DNA of 64,000 nt, taken from NCBI RefSeq assembly GCF_028657945.1, contig NZ_CP059693.1, forward strand, positions 4,898,001-4,962,000. Reading direction: 5' to 3'. The translations under genes were made by a program, and so were the position numbers. Of this stretch, positions 42,330 to 51,354 are shown in pieces. Within the stretch, counting starts at the first letter, position 1. Each line of letters starts with the position of its first letter. The notes beneath the pieces were generated by a model. It was given only the letters and a program-made list of their open reading frames with translations. It had not been told where the DNA came from and ran no database searches. The stretch comes from Thalassomonas haliotis. Its GTDB lineage: Bacteria > Pseudomonadota > Gammaproteobacteria > Enterobacterales > Alteromonadaceae.

Positions 42330-43925
42330 TTATTCACAACTCGATGACGATTTCACTACGGCCTGCACCTTAAAATCTTTAAAACGTACGCCAAAGACAA
42401 TAATGGCCATAAAATAACTGGCGATACCGGCCATAATACAAAACACCAGTTTTATTACCTGCTGATAAAAATCCATGGCCAGCCAGCTATCAAAATCCGG
42501 GGATAGATGATAAACCACCCCGGCCATCACACCGGCCGCCAGCATCAGGCGCAGGATAAAAAAGCCCGACCTGGCGGATAAACGGTAGACCGACTGGCGC
42601 TTTAACCCCTGATAGAGCAAAAAGGCATTAAGGCTCGCCGATAAGGTCGTTGCCAGGGCCAAACCGACATAACCTAAAAAGGGCGCCAGCGTAAGGTTAA
42701 ACGCCATATTAGCCACCATAGCGATAATGCCGATTTTCACCGGTGTTTTGGTATCCTGACGGGCATAATAACCCGGGGCCAGCACCTTGATATACATAAA
42801 GCTGAGCAAACCCGACAAATAAGCAAACAGGGCAAAGGAAACCTGCTCAACATCCACCTGAGTGAATTCCCCGCGCATAAACAGGATCATGATGATAGGT
42901 TGCGCCAACACCATCAGCCCCGCCAGGGCCGGCCAGCCAAACAGGCTGACCACCTTTATCGACCAATCCAGGGTGTCGTTGAATTCCCGTTCATTTTTAC
43001 GGGCATGCAAACCGGACAAGCTAGGTAAGATCACGGTGGCAATGCCAATACCAAACAAGCCCAGGGGAAATTCCAGCAAACGATCGGCATAATATAACCA
43101 GCTGACCGAACCGGTAATTAAAAAACTGGCAATAACGGTATCAAGCAGCAAATTAATCTGGGTCACAGAGACCCCGAATAAAGCCGGCACAATCAGTTTC
43201 CTGATTTTAGTCACCCCTTCGCTGTGCCAGGCCCATTGCGGTTTTACCAGCACCCCGGCCTTATACAAAAACGGCAGCTGAAAAAGAAGCTGCACCAAAC
43301 CACCGGTAAAGACCCCCCAAGCCAGGGCATAAGCAGGATTATCCAGGTGCGGACTAAGAAAAATCGCCATGGTGATGATACAGACATTGAGCAGCACCGG
43401 AGTAAAAGCGGACACGGCAAATTTCCCCAAGGTATTAAGCACCGCACCGGCAAGGGCGGTCAGGCTGACAAACCATAAATAGGGGAAGGTAATTTTTAAT
43501 AAAATGGCAGCCAAATCAAATTTACCGGCATCTGCACCGCCGCTGAGCCATTCACTGAACCAGCCAGGCATAAAGAGCATCACCACCAGGGGAGAAGCAA
43601 TAACCCCCACTAAGGTGACCAGGGTAACCAAGACCCCCAAAGTTCCCGAAACCTGGGCAATGAGCTTACGGGTTTCCTTGGAGCCTTCTTGTTCATCTTT
43701 TGCCTGATATTCGCTTAGCACAGGCACAAATGCCTGGGCAAAAGCCCCCTCGGCAAATAAACGGCGCAAAAAATTAGGAATTTTATTGGCAAAGAAAAAA
43801 ACATCGGCACTGGCGCCCGTGCCCATAATATTTGCCGTGACCACATCCCGCACTAAGCCCAAGACCCGGGAAATTAACGTCATAAAACTGACAATAAGTC
43901 CGGATTTGATCAATTTTTTACTCAA
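42330..43925 (-). CDS. murJ: Lipid II flippase MurJ
   Basis: 531 residues with about 14 membrane helices, MOP/MVF superfamily. The N-terminus SGLIVSFMTLISRVLGLVRD and the segment FVPVLSEYQAKDEQEGSKETRKL are typical. It starts with a TTG (43925) preceded by AGGACGAG. MurJ flips the peptidoglycan precursor lipid II across the inner membrane. It lies upstream of the ribF cluster and divergent from rpsT; its own terminator separates it from ribF. Confidence 0.95.
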   Translation of the reverse strand: MSKKLIKSGLIVSFMTLISRVLGLVRDVVTANIMGTGASADVFFFANKIPNFLRRLFAEGAFAQAFVPVLSEYQAKDEQEGSKETRKLIAQVSGTLGVLVTLVTLVGVIASPLVVMLFMPGWFSEWLSGGADAGKFDLAAILLKITFPYLWFVSLTALAGAVLNTLGKFAVSAFTPVLLNVCIITMAIFLSPHLDNPAYALAWGVFTGGLVQLLFQLPFLYKAGVLVKPQWAWHSEGVTKIRKLIVPALFGVSVTQINLLLDTVIASFLITGSVSWLYYADRLLEFPLGLFGIGIATVILPSLSGLHARKNEREFNDTLDWSIKVVSLFGWPALAGLMVLAQPIIMILFMRGEFTQVDVEQVSFALFAYLSGLLSFMYIKVLAPGYYARQDTKTPVKIGIIAMVANMAFNLTLAPFLGYVGLALATTLSASLNAFLLYQGLKRQSVYRLSARSGFFILRLMLAAGVMAGVVYHLSPDFDSWLAMDFYQQVIKLVFCIMAGIASYFMAIIVFGVRFKDFKVQAVVKSSSSCE

Positions 43926-44173
43926 AAACTCGTCCTATCTTATTATTGCTATCAATAAATCATTTAACGCCGGTGAGTTAGCGCTCAATACGGTGAAAAC
44001 TCCGGCAACTTGCCTGCAAAACCGAAACTGCGGTTAACATTGCCACCTTATCTCTGCTAAAATGGGGAGCTGTCAAAGGCCGGCTAGAAAAACATGCATT
44101 ATGCTACGCCCTTCTGCCGAGTCAACAGAAAGTGGCGGCTAAATGACTTATGTAATTTTATGCGTGAAAAGAT

Positions 44174-44202
44174 TTGACAAAACACCAAAAAAAAGGCATA
44201 TT
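44174..44202 (+). promoter_or_regulatory. Sigma-70 promoter of rpsT
   Basis: TTGACA (44174-44179), a 17-base spacer and CATATT (44197-44202), 49 bases before the rpsT start. The consensus -35 and ideal spacing make this the best protein-gene promoter in the window. The rest of the 43926-44251 gap shows no gene. Confidence 0.75.
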
Positions 44203-44251
44203 TCTCCGCCTTAAATTTAGGCTATATTTATTCATATTTTAGGAGTTCACC

Positions 44252-44512
44252 TTGGCTAACTCAAAGTCCGCTAAGAAACGCGCGGTACAATCAGAAAAGC
44301 GCCGTCAACACAATGCAAGTCGTCGCTCTATGATGCGCACTTTAGTTAAAAAAGTAATCGCTGCAATCGAAGCCGGTGACAAAGAAACGGCAACAAAAGA
44401 ATTTGCTGCTGCTACTCCGATCCTTGATCGTTACGCAAGCAAAGGTCTTATTCACAAAAACAAAGCGGCACGTAGCAAAAGTCGTCTTAACGCAGCTATC
44501 AAAGCGCTTTAA
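44252..44512 (+). CDS. rpsT: 30S ribosomal protein S20
   Basis: 86 residues, strongly basic, with the family opening [20 protein letters not shown] and ending [10 protein letters not shown]. It starts with TTG (AGGAG ribosome site 7 bases upstream); no ATG is available in frame. E. coli rpsT also starts with UUG, a feature tied to its translational self-control. It binds 16S rRNA early in 30S assembly. Monocistronic with promoter and terminator, divergent from murJ. Confidence 0.97.
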   Translation: MANSKSAKKRAVQSEKRRQHNASRRSMMRTLVKKVIAAIEAGDKETATKEFAAATPILDRYASKGLIHKNKAARSKSRLNAAIKAL

Positions 44513-44531
44513 TGTTTTTATGAAACAATTT

Positions 44532-44558
44532 AAAAAACCGGCTTCTGCCGGTTTTTTT
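44532..44558 (+). terminator. Terminator of rpsT
   Basis: AAAAAACCGGC pairs with GCCGGTTTTTTT around a short loop (TTCT). Confidence 0.9.
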
Positions 44559-44649
44559 ATGCCTAAAATTCCTCTTTCGCCCGTATAGGCTTGCACTGCC
44601 CCCGGTTTTTTTCTAGTCTCTACCGGGTATTTTTAACAGGATGATTCAA

Positions 44650-46305
44650 ATGAAATTTTCAAAAGTTGCGGCCGTCGTTGTTGCCGCGGTAGGCCTTTTA
44701 AGCGCCTGTAGTGACAATATCACTCCACAACAGCAAAAAGACGCCAGTTTATTACCCGAATATCAAAATAAATTAGATATCTACAAAACCGTAACGCTTC
44801 AAGCCGATCTCAGCCATTTGTCCGCCAACCAAAGGAAAATGCTGTCTTTGTTGATTGATGCCTCTAAAATCATGGACCAATTGTTCTGGCAACAGGCTTA
44901 TGGCGATAACAAGGAAGCCTTCCTTGCCGGTATCTCAGATGAAAAAGTCCGCCGCTTTGCACAAATTAATTACGGCCCCTGGGATCGCCTCAACGGCGAC
45001 AAAGCCTTTATGGCCAATACGCAGGAAAAAGCCTTAGGCGCACAATTTTATCCTCAGGATATCACTAAGAGCGAACTGGAAAGTGCCGGCTTAAAAGACG
45101 AAAAAGGCCTTTACTCAATCGTTCGCCGCGATAGCAAGGGCCAACTCACCACTATCAGCTATTCCGAAGCTTATAGCGATGAACTCAACCGCGCCGGCGC
45201 CATTTTAGAAGAAGCGGCAACCCTGGCGGAAGATAAAGAATTTGCCAATTATCTGCGTATGAGGGCCGAAGCGCTGCGCAGTGATAACTACCAGCCATCC
45301 GATTTTGCCTGGATGGAGATGAAGAATAATCCTATCGATGTCGTCATCGGGCCAATCGAAACCTATGAAGATCAGATGTACGGTTATCGTGCTGCGTTCG
45401 AGTCTTATGTTTTGATCAAAGATCAGAGCTGGAGTGAAAAACTGGCTAAATTCGCCTCACACCTGCCTTCACTGCAAAAGGGTTTGCCGGTTTCGAAAAA
45501 ATACAAGCAGGAAATGCCGGGCTCGGATGCTGACCTTAACGCCTATGATGTCATTTACTATGCCGGGCACTCTAACGCCGGCGGTAAAACCATCGCCATT
45601 AACCTGCCCAACGACGAGCAGGTGCAGCTGGAAAAAGGCACCCGTCGCCTGCAGTTGAAAAATGCCATGCGCGCCAAATTTGACGCTATTATGGGTCCTA
45701 TTGCCCAAACCCTGATAGTCCCTGAGCAGCGTAAGAACGTAACCTTTACCGCTTTCTTTGCCAATACCATGTTCCACGAGGTTGCCCATGGCCTGGGCAT
45801 TAAGAATACCCTGAATGATAAAGGCACGGTACGCCAGGCCCTGAAAGAGCACGCCTCGGCGCTGGAAGAAGGCAAAGCCGATATCCTCGGCCTATACATG
45901 GTGAAACAATTACTGGAAAAAGGCGCCATCACAGAAGGCACCCTGGAAGAATACTACACCACCTTCCTGGCAGGCATTTTCCGCTCGGTAAGGTTTGGCG
46001 CCAGCTCAGCCCATGGTAAAGCGAATATGGTACGCTTTAATTACTTTAAAGAGCAGGGAGCCTTTGACCGCAACGAACAAGGTTTATACCGGGTCAATAT
46101 GGAAAAAATGACCGCGGCAATCAATTCCTTATCTGAGCTGATCCTTACCATTCAGGGTGACGGCGATTACCAGGGCGTAGATAAGCTGGTAAAAGAGCAA
46201 GGTATCATTAACCCTATGTTAGCAGGGGATCTGGCCCGTTTAGAAGCCGCCAATATCCCGGTTGATATTGTTTTCAAACAGGGAAAACAGGTACTTGGCC
46301 TTTAA
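44650..46305 (+). CDS. M49-like (dipeptidyl-peptidase III family) zinc peptidase, lipoprotein
   Basis: 551 residues from the ATG at 44650 (AGGA eight bases upstream; an ATG at 44641 sits too close to it). The signal peptide ends in the lipobox LSAC (Cys about 20), so it is anchored to the envelope. The zinc site is H376-E377-V-A-H380 with the second-helix Glu in SALEEGKADILGLY (E406/E407). Classical DPP III has a one-residue-longer HEXXXH; this HEXXH form resembles the M49-like domain of plant Nudix hydrolase 3 proteins (HECCHGIG). The substrate is unknown, probably peptides in the periplasm. Monocistronic. Confidence 0.82.
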   Translation: MKFSKVAAVVVAAVGLLSACSDNITPQQQKDASLLPEYQNKLDIYKTVTLQADLSHLSANQRKMLSLLIDASKIMDQLFWQQAYGDNKEAFLAGISDEKVRRFAQINYGPWDRLNGDKAFMANTQEKALGAQFYPQDITKSELESAGLKDEKGLYSIVRRDSKGQLTTISYSEAYSDELNRAGAILEEAATLAEDKEFANYLRMRAEALRSDNYQPSDFAWMEMKNNPIDVVIGPIETYEDQMYGYRAAFESYVLIKDQSWSEKLAKFASHLPSLQKGLPVSKKYKQEMPGSDADLNAYDVIYYAGHSNAGGKTIAINLPNDEQVQLEKGTRRLQLKNAMRAKFDAIMGPIAQTLIVPEQRKNVTFTAFFANTMFHEVAHGLGIKNTLNDKGTVRQALKEHASALEEGKADILGLYMVKQLLEKGAITEGTLEEYYTTFLAGIFRSVRFGASSAHGKANMVRFNYFKEQGAFDRNEQGLYRVNMEKMTAAINSLSELILTIQGDGDYQGVDKLVKEQGIINPMLAGDLARLEAANIPVDIVFKQGKQVLGL

Positions 46306-46321
46306 GGTAGAGTAAACAGCC

Positions 46322-46361
46322 AAAAATCAGCCACCAAGGCCTTTGTGGTGGCTGATTTTTC
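46322..46361 (+). terminator. Terminator after the M49-like gene
   Basis: A long hairpin, AAAATCAGCCACCA pairing with TGGTGGCTGATTTT, ends in TTTCTTTC. Confidence 0.85.
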
Positions 46362-46491
46362 TTTCCCTTCTTTATCCTTATTTTCCCGCCGGATAAAAAT
46401 ATTTGCCGATATCACTAATAAGCCATTGATTTTAACCAGTCGTTGTTTATAAAGTAATCAACAAACCTCTTCTCCAGTTCAGGAATTTACA

Positions 46492-48093
46492 GTGAAAACA
46501 TATGATTTTATCATAGTCGGCGCAGGATCTGCCGGGTGCGTATTAGCCGAGCGGTTATCCGCCTGCGGCAAATACAAGGTTTGTTTGCTTGAGGCGGGTC
46601 CGAAAGATAATCACTGGAGTATTCACCTGCCCATAGGCGTGATAGGCCTGATGACCAACCGGGCATTGAACTGGCAATATAAATCCGAACGTGAAACCAG
46701 CCTAAACCGGCGCCGGGTTTTCAATCCCAGGGGAAAAACCCTCGGCGGCAGCAGCTCTATCAACGCCATGTTATATATCCGGGGACAAAAGCAAGATTAC
46801 GATCACTGGGCCGAGTTGGGCAATAGCGGCTGGGGGTTTGATGATGTGCTGCCGTATTTTAAAGCAATGCAGCACCAGGAGCGGGGGCAAGACAACTATC
46901 ACGGCAGCGGCGGGCCGCTCAATGTTGCCGATTCACGTTCCAAACTGCCGGTCAACGATGACTTTATCCTGGCGGCGCAACAGGCAGGATTCCCCCTTAA
47001 CCCCGACTTTAACGGCCCAAACCAGGAAGGCATAGGGTATTACCAGGTCACGCAAAAAAACGGCTACCGCTGCAGCGCTGCCACAGCCTTCCTCACCCCT
47101 CACTTAAATAGAAAAAACCTTACGGTATTAACCAATGTCCAGGTTGAAAAACTGCAGTTAACGGGTAAGCAGGTAACCGGGATCAGCTATTTATCCAAGG
47201 GCAAACGCTACCGGCTCAGGGCAGCAAAAGAAGTCATTGTCAGCGCCGGAGCCTTTAACTCGCCGCAATTGTTGATGTTATCCGGCATAGGCCCGGAAAA
47301 TGAGCTAAAACAACATAATATCGAGATCAAACATGCCCTTGAAGGGGTCGGGAAAAACCTGCAGGATCATGTCGATGTACTGGTGGTCAACCGGCACAAG
47401 CGCTATGACTTACTCTCTTTCAGGCCCAGGGCCATCTTGTGGGCCATCAAGGAAAGCTGGAAGTTTATCACCAGGCGCAGCGGTTTATTGACTTCTTCGG
47501 TATGCGAGTCCGGCGGCTTTATCAAATCCCATCCCAATGTCTCCCGCCCCGATCTGCAGTTTCATTTTATACCCGGGGCCATGGACGATCACGGCCGTAA
47601 CAGCAAGATGCTCTTTAACTACGGCATTGCCCTGCATGTGTGCCTGTTGCGGCCCAAAAGCCGGGGCAAGGTAGGTTTATTCGGCAACAAGGCTTATCTG
47701 CACCCCAGGATTGAACTTAATATGCTCGATGATGACAACGATATCGAGAAAATGATCAGCGCCGTTAAAATTGCCCGCGAAGTCCTGGCCCAGTCGCCGT
47801 TAAGTGACAATAACGGCCAGGAGCTTATTCCCGGCAGCCACTGCCAAAGTGATGATGACATCAAGGCATTTTTACAACAAAAAGCCAATACCATTTACCA
47901 CCCCGTAGGCACCTGCAAAATGGGTAAAGATGAGCTGGCGGTTGTCGACGCTTCATTAAAAGTGCATGGCCTGCAGGGAATAAGAGTCGTTGACGCCTCG
48001 ATTATGCCGACTATTATCAGCGGCAATACCAATGCGCCCACTATGATGATAGCGGCAAAGGCGGCGGATATGATACTCGATAATTACTCATAA
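46492..48093 (+). CDS. GMC-family FAD oxidoreductase (choline dehydrogenase-like)
   Basis: 533 residues starting at a GTG with AGGA seven bases upstream. The N-terminal FAD-binding motif is VGAGSAGCVLAERL (G9-x-G-x-x-G), followed by the GMC signatures GKTLGGSSSINAMLYIRG and SAGAFNSPQLLMLSGIG, and a C-terminal active-site His in YHPVGTCKMG. It oxidises an alcohol or similar substrate; BetA-like resemblance does not prove choline as substrate, and no betaine genes are nearby. A damaged repeat of its own 3' end follows. Confidence 0.9.
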   Translation: MKTYDFIIVGAGSAGCVLAERLSACGKYKVCLLEAGPKDNHWSIHLPIGVIGLMTNRALNWQYKSERETSLNRRRVFNPRGKTLGGSSSINAMLYIRGQKQDYDHWAELGNSGWGFDDVLPYFKAMQHQERGQDNYHGSGGPLNVADSRSKLPVNDDFILAAQQAGFPLNPDFNGPNQEGIGYYQVTQKNGYRCSAATAFLTPHLNRKNLTVLTNVQVEKLQLTGKQVTGISYLSKGKRYRLRAAKEVIVSAGAFNSPQLLMLSGIGPENELKQHNIEIKHALEGVGKNLQDHVDVLVVNRHKRYDLLSFRPRAILWAIKESWKFITRRSGLLTSSVCESGGFIKSHPNVSRPDLQFHFIPGAMDDHGRNSKMLFNYGIALHVCLLRPKSRGKVGLFGNKAYLHPRIELNMLDDDNDIEKMISAVKIAREVLAQSPLSDNNGQELIPGSHCQSDDDIKAFLQQKANTIYHPVGTCKMGKDELAVVDASLKVHGLQGIRVVDASIMPTIISGNTNAPTMMIAAKAADMILDNYS

Positions 48094-48137
48094 TTATTTA
48101 TTGGCTTAAACAATAACAACAAACTGCGGTGTTAATT

Positions 48138-48243
48138 TCAGGCATCATTATTGCCAACGACAATACCAACGCACCCACTCACTTAATATATGATGATAGC
48201 GGCAAAGGCGGCGGATATGATCCTGGCGTTTTATTCGCAATAA
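48138..48243 (+). pseudogene. Broken duplicate of the GMC oxidoreductase 3' end
   Basis: This stretch re-encodes the last about 30 residues of the preceding gene. NTNAPT is intact; then 10 inserted bases (48180-48189) break the frame before MMIAAKAADMI, and the tail ends FYSQ-stop. A 33-base segment (48189-48221) is identical to 48042-48074, while flanking bases differ by many substitutions. It has no start or upstream part. It is either a remnant of a lost tandem copy or a partial duplication. Confidence 0.8.
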
Positions 48244-48330
48244 ACAGCGGGCGCTGTTAATTATTGTGAAAGTTATCTTTACCGCTCCGGGTCAATCTTG
48301 GTACCAGTCAACCAAAGCCCGAACCACAAA

Positions 48331-48807
48331 ATGATAAAAACCCTATTTTTCCTTATTTTCAGCTTTTCCATAGCAACTTTTGCCCAGGCCGGCGAGCTTG
48401 CCCCCCCCTGGCAATTAACCACCCAGGACGGAAAACCAATCTCCCTTGAGCAATATAAAAACAAGCCGGTTATCCTGCATTTTTGGGCAACCTGGTGCCC
48501 TTATTGTAAAAGGCTGCAGCCTAAACTGAGCGAACTGCAAAAGAAATATCAGGCAAGCGGCATAGAAATCGTTTCTATCAGCTTTAACGAAGATGAGGGG
48601 GCTAAGCCGCAAGATGAAATTTATGCCCGGGGATATGACTTTATCACCGCAGTACGGGGCGAGGCGGTAGCTTCTCTGTACGGGGTCAGGGGTACACCGA
48701 CAACTTTTTTTATCAAACGCTCGGGGGAAGTTATCTATCGAAGCAGCAGCTCAGATATTAGCAATCCCAAGCTGGAGCTGGCGGTTCAGGAGATCGTTAA
48801 GAACTAA
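48331..48807 (+). CDS. TlpA/ResA-like thiol-disulfide oxidoreductase
   Basis: 158 residues from the ATG at 48331; an in-frame TTG at 48298 lacks merit because the signal peptide begins at MIKTLFFLIFSFSIATFAQA. The thioredoxin-fold domain has the active site W-C-P-Y-C in HFWATWCPYCKRL and a cis-proline segment RGTPTTFFI. It is periplasmic or membrane-anchored by an uncleaved signal. Such proteins reduce disulfides in apocytochrome c or other exported proteins; the partner is unknown here. No cytochrome c maturation genes are adjacent. Confidence 0.88.
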   Translation: MIKTLFFLIFSFSIATFAQAGELAPPWQLTTQDGKPISLEQYKNKPVILHFWATWCPYCKRLQPKLSELQKKYQASGIEIVSISFNEDEGAKPQDEIYARGYDFITAVRGEAVASLYGVRGTPTTFFIKRSGEVIYRSSSSDISNPKLELAVQEIVKN

Positions 48808-48939
48808 CTAGCTGGAAACTATCAGACAATCTTGCTCTTTGAGTTGCTATATGTTGCCATTATTCCCCGCCACATGATCGCGGCAGTACCTGCAAGAATG
48901 CTGGTACTTAGCTTATGTCAGGAAAAAATAAGCTGACCG

Positions 48940-49157
48940 TACTTCCCGTACATCGCCGCTCTTTCACATCCATGTGATCACGCCATACCCTACTTCCTGT
49001 ACATCGCCGCTCTTTCACATCCATGTGATCACGCCATACCGTACTTCCTGTACATCGTCGCTCTTTCACATCCATGTGATCACGCCATACCGTACTTCCT
49101 GTACATCGTCGCTCTTTCACATCCATGTGATCACGCCATACCGTACTTCCTGTACAT
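48940..49157. repeat. 51-bp tandem repeat array (4.3 copies)
   Basis: Units begin TACTTCC at 48940, 48991, 49042, 49093 and 49144, exactly 51 bases apart; the last is a 14-base partial copy. Units 3 and 4 are identical; units 1 and 2 differ from them at a few positions. Each unit holds the inverted repeats TCACATCCATGTGA and GTACTTCCTGTAC. There are no unique spacers, so it is not a CRISPR. The array directly precedes the acyl-CoA dehydrogenase terminator. The 48808-48939 interval shows nothing else. Confidence 0.95.
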
Positions 49158-49186
49158 AAAAAAGGGAAGCATCAGCTTCCCTTTTT
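49158..49186. terminator. Terminator of the acyl-CoA dehydrogenase gene
   Basis: AAAAAGGGAAGC pairs with GCTTCCCTTTTT around an ATCA loop. It works in either direction and abuts the end of the tandem repeat array. Confidence 0.9.
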
Positions 49187-49209
49187 CGACTCGATAATAC
49201 TAACGAAAA

Positions 49210-51006
49210 TTAAAAAGCAAATTCATCTTCCGTTAATGCCATCATGCTGTCGGCGCCGTTGGCCAAACAGCTGGCATGTCCCTGTGCCCGCGGCAGGATG
49301 CGCTGGAAATAGAAACGGGCAGTTTTGATCTTCGCCTGGTAGAAATCCTTATCATCATCGCTTGCCTTAAGTTTTTCCAGGGCTTTTTCTGCCATTTGTC
49401 CCCAGAAATAAGCTAAGGTGAAATAACCAGCAAACATCAGGTAATCCACGGATGCCGCACCGATTTCATCGGCATTGGCCATGGCTTTTTTACCGACAGT
49501 TCCGGTAATTTCCTGCAACTGGGCGGCATACGCCATGATAGGTTTGATAAACTCGGCCATATTGGCGTCGGTGGCGTTGCGCTGGCAAAATTCAGTAATA
49601 TCCTGGGCAAAAGGTTTCAGGATCTCCCCCTGGGTACCCAAGACCTTACGCGCCAGTAAGTCTAACGCCTGTACTCCGGTAGTGCCTTCATATAAACAGC
49701 TGATCTTGGTATCGCGCATCAGCTGCTCCATGCCCCACTCCTTGATAAAACCGTGGCCACCAAAGACCTGAACACCGTGACTGGTACACTCCAGGCCGGT
49801 TTCGGTTAAAAAGGCTTTGGCAATCGGGGTTAACAGCGCCAGTTTTGATTCGGCTACCGCCTTCACTTGCGGATCTTTTTCCGCATGGCAAATATCCACC
49901 AACTGGGATAAATAACCGTTTAATGCACGCCCGCCTTCGGCAATGGATTTTTGCGTCAATAACATGCGACGCACATCCGGATGAACGATAATGGCATCCG
50001 CCGGCCCCTCAGGGTTTTTCACGCCGCTCAGCGAGCGCATCTGCAACCTGTCTTTGGCATAAGCCAAAGCGCCCTGGAAAGAGGCTTCAGCCGCGGCAAC
50101 CCCTTCATTGGCCACACCTAAACGGGCGGCATTCATAAAGGTAAACATGCAGTGCAATCCGCGGTTCGGGGCACCGATCAAATAACCTTTGGCGCCGTCG
50201 AAATTAATCACACAAGTGGCATTGGCGTTAATGCCCATTTTATGTTCGATAGAGCCACAGCTAACCCCATTGTTCTCACCAACGCTGCCGTCTTCATTAA
50301 TCGCCAGCTTAGGTACAACAAACAAAGAAATACCTTTGCTGCCCTCCGGTGCGCCAGGCAATCTGGCAATCACGATATGGACAATATTTTCGGATAAATC
50401 ATGCTCACCGGCAGAAATAAAGATTTTGGTCCCGGTTAAAGAGTAGCTGCCGTCGTCATTTGGCTCCGATTTAGTGCGCAACATGCCCAAATCGGTACCG
50501 CAGTGAGGCTCGGTCAAACACATAGTGCCGGTCCAGCGTCCTTCGACCAGGTTTGGCATAAAGGTTTGTTTCTGCTCTTCGGTGCCATGGGCTTCAAGGG
50601 TTGCCAGTGCGCCGTGGCTTAAGCCCGGGTACATGGCAAAACTGTGGTTGGCAGAGGAAAGCAACTCGCCTATGGTGGTATTTAAGGAATGGGGCAAGCC
50701 CTGGCCGCCAAACTCTTCCGCCTGGGACAGGGTCGGCCAGCCGCCGTCAACATACTGCTGATAGGCGTCTTTAAAGCCATCCGGGGTCGTCACCACACCG
50801 TCTTTCCAGGTACAGCCCTGCTCATCGCCGACTTGGTTCAGCGGCGCAATCACCTGCTCGGTAAATTTACTGGCTTCAGCCAGGATGGCATCGATCATTT
50901 CAATGCTGGCATCCTGGTAGCCTAAATTCTGGTAATGGGTTTCGCAGTCTAACAACTCCTGCATAACAAACTTAATATCACGGATAGGCGCTTTATATTC
51001 AGGCAT
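49210..51006 (-). CDS. Acyl-CoA dehydrogenase, long form (FadE5/DmdC-like)
   Basis: 598 residues, about 200 longer than short-chain acyl-CoA dehydrogenases. N-terminal helical, beta and C-terminal helical FAD domains (TMCLTEPHCGTDLG, then the flavin site GTKIFISAGEHD), catalytic Glu in LYEGTTGVQALDLL, and a C-terminal extension (about 470-598) of the Acyl-CoA_dh_C type. This architecture occurs in FadE5-like fatty-acid enzymes and in DmdC (3-methylmercaptopropionyl-CoA dehydrogenase). A FadR-like operator 49-65 bases upstream of the ATG favours fatty acid beta-oxidation. The ribosome site is GGAGAG. Monocistronic. Confidence 0.9.
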   Translation of the reverse strand: MPEYKAPIRDIKFVMQELLDCETHYQNLGYQDASIEMIDAILAEASKFTEQVIAPLNQVGDEQGCTWKDGVVTTPDGFKDAYQQYVDGGWPTLSQAEEFGGQGLPHSLNTTIGELLSSANHSFAMYPGLSHGALATLEAHGTEEQKQTFMPNLVEGRWTGTMCLTEPHCGTDLGMLRTKSEPNDDGSYSLTGTKIFISAGEHDLSENIVHIVIARLPGAPEGSKGISLFVVPKLAINEDGSVGENNGVSCGSIEHKMGINANATCVINFDGAKGYLIGAPNRGLHCMFTFMNAARLGVANEGVAAAEASFQGALAYAKDRLQMRSLSGVKNPEGPADAIIVHPDVRRMLLTQKSIAEGGRALNGYLSQLVDICHAEKDPQVKAVAESKLALLTPIAKAFLTETGLECTSHGVQVFGGHGFIKEWGMEQLMRDTKISCLYEGTTGVQALDLLARKVLGTQGEILKPFAQDITEFCQRNATDANMAEFIKPIMAYAAQLQEITGTVGKKAMANADEIGAASVDYLMFAGYFTLAYFWGQMAEKALEKLKASDDDKDFYQAKIKTARFYFQRILPRAQGHASCLANGADSMMALTEDEFAF

Positions 51007-51054
51007 TTTATCTCTCCAACCATTAACTTTAATTTTTTACGTCGACCGACTGGT

Positions 51055-51071
51055 AAGTGGTCTGACTAGTT
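51055..51071. promoter_or_regulatory. FadR-like operator upstream of the acyl-CoA dehydrogenase gene
   Basis: AAGTGGTCTGACTAGTT matches the E. coli FadR consensus AGCTGGTCCGAYNTGTT at 12 of 16 defined positions, including the TGGTC core. It lies where it could block the promoter of the minus-strand gene. The rest of 51007-51354 shows no gene. Confidence 0.5.
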
Positions 51072-51354
51072 ACATAACCAGATTAAATCATGTTATCCAT
51101 AATTTGAAAAGCATAATGTTGAGCTGATTATTTTTTTACCACTAAAACAAACAACTCCATTGCAGAGCCCGATACTGCTCTTTTATTTATTTCACCTTGT
51201 CTGGGGTGCATTTCAACGCATCCTTGACCTGCTGACTTGTGCCTTGGCCGCGACTGGCATAAAATCGGGCCTAAGTTGTCTTGTTAACTATGTGTGAACA
51301 AGGTGAAAAGTATTTTAGGTTATTTATAACACAATAATATTTCGGGGAATTTTA

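Noticed and set aside
48908-49126. 72-codon minus-strand frame made of MDVKERRCTGSTVWRDH repeats
   Set aside because: It exists only because the 51-bp repeat period is divisible by three; the opposite strand is open too, there is no ribosome site, and no protein family is recognisable.
48940-49157. Possible CRISPR array
   Set aside because: The units are contiguous with no unique spacers, and no cas genes are nearby.
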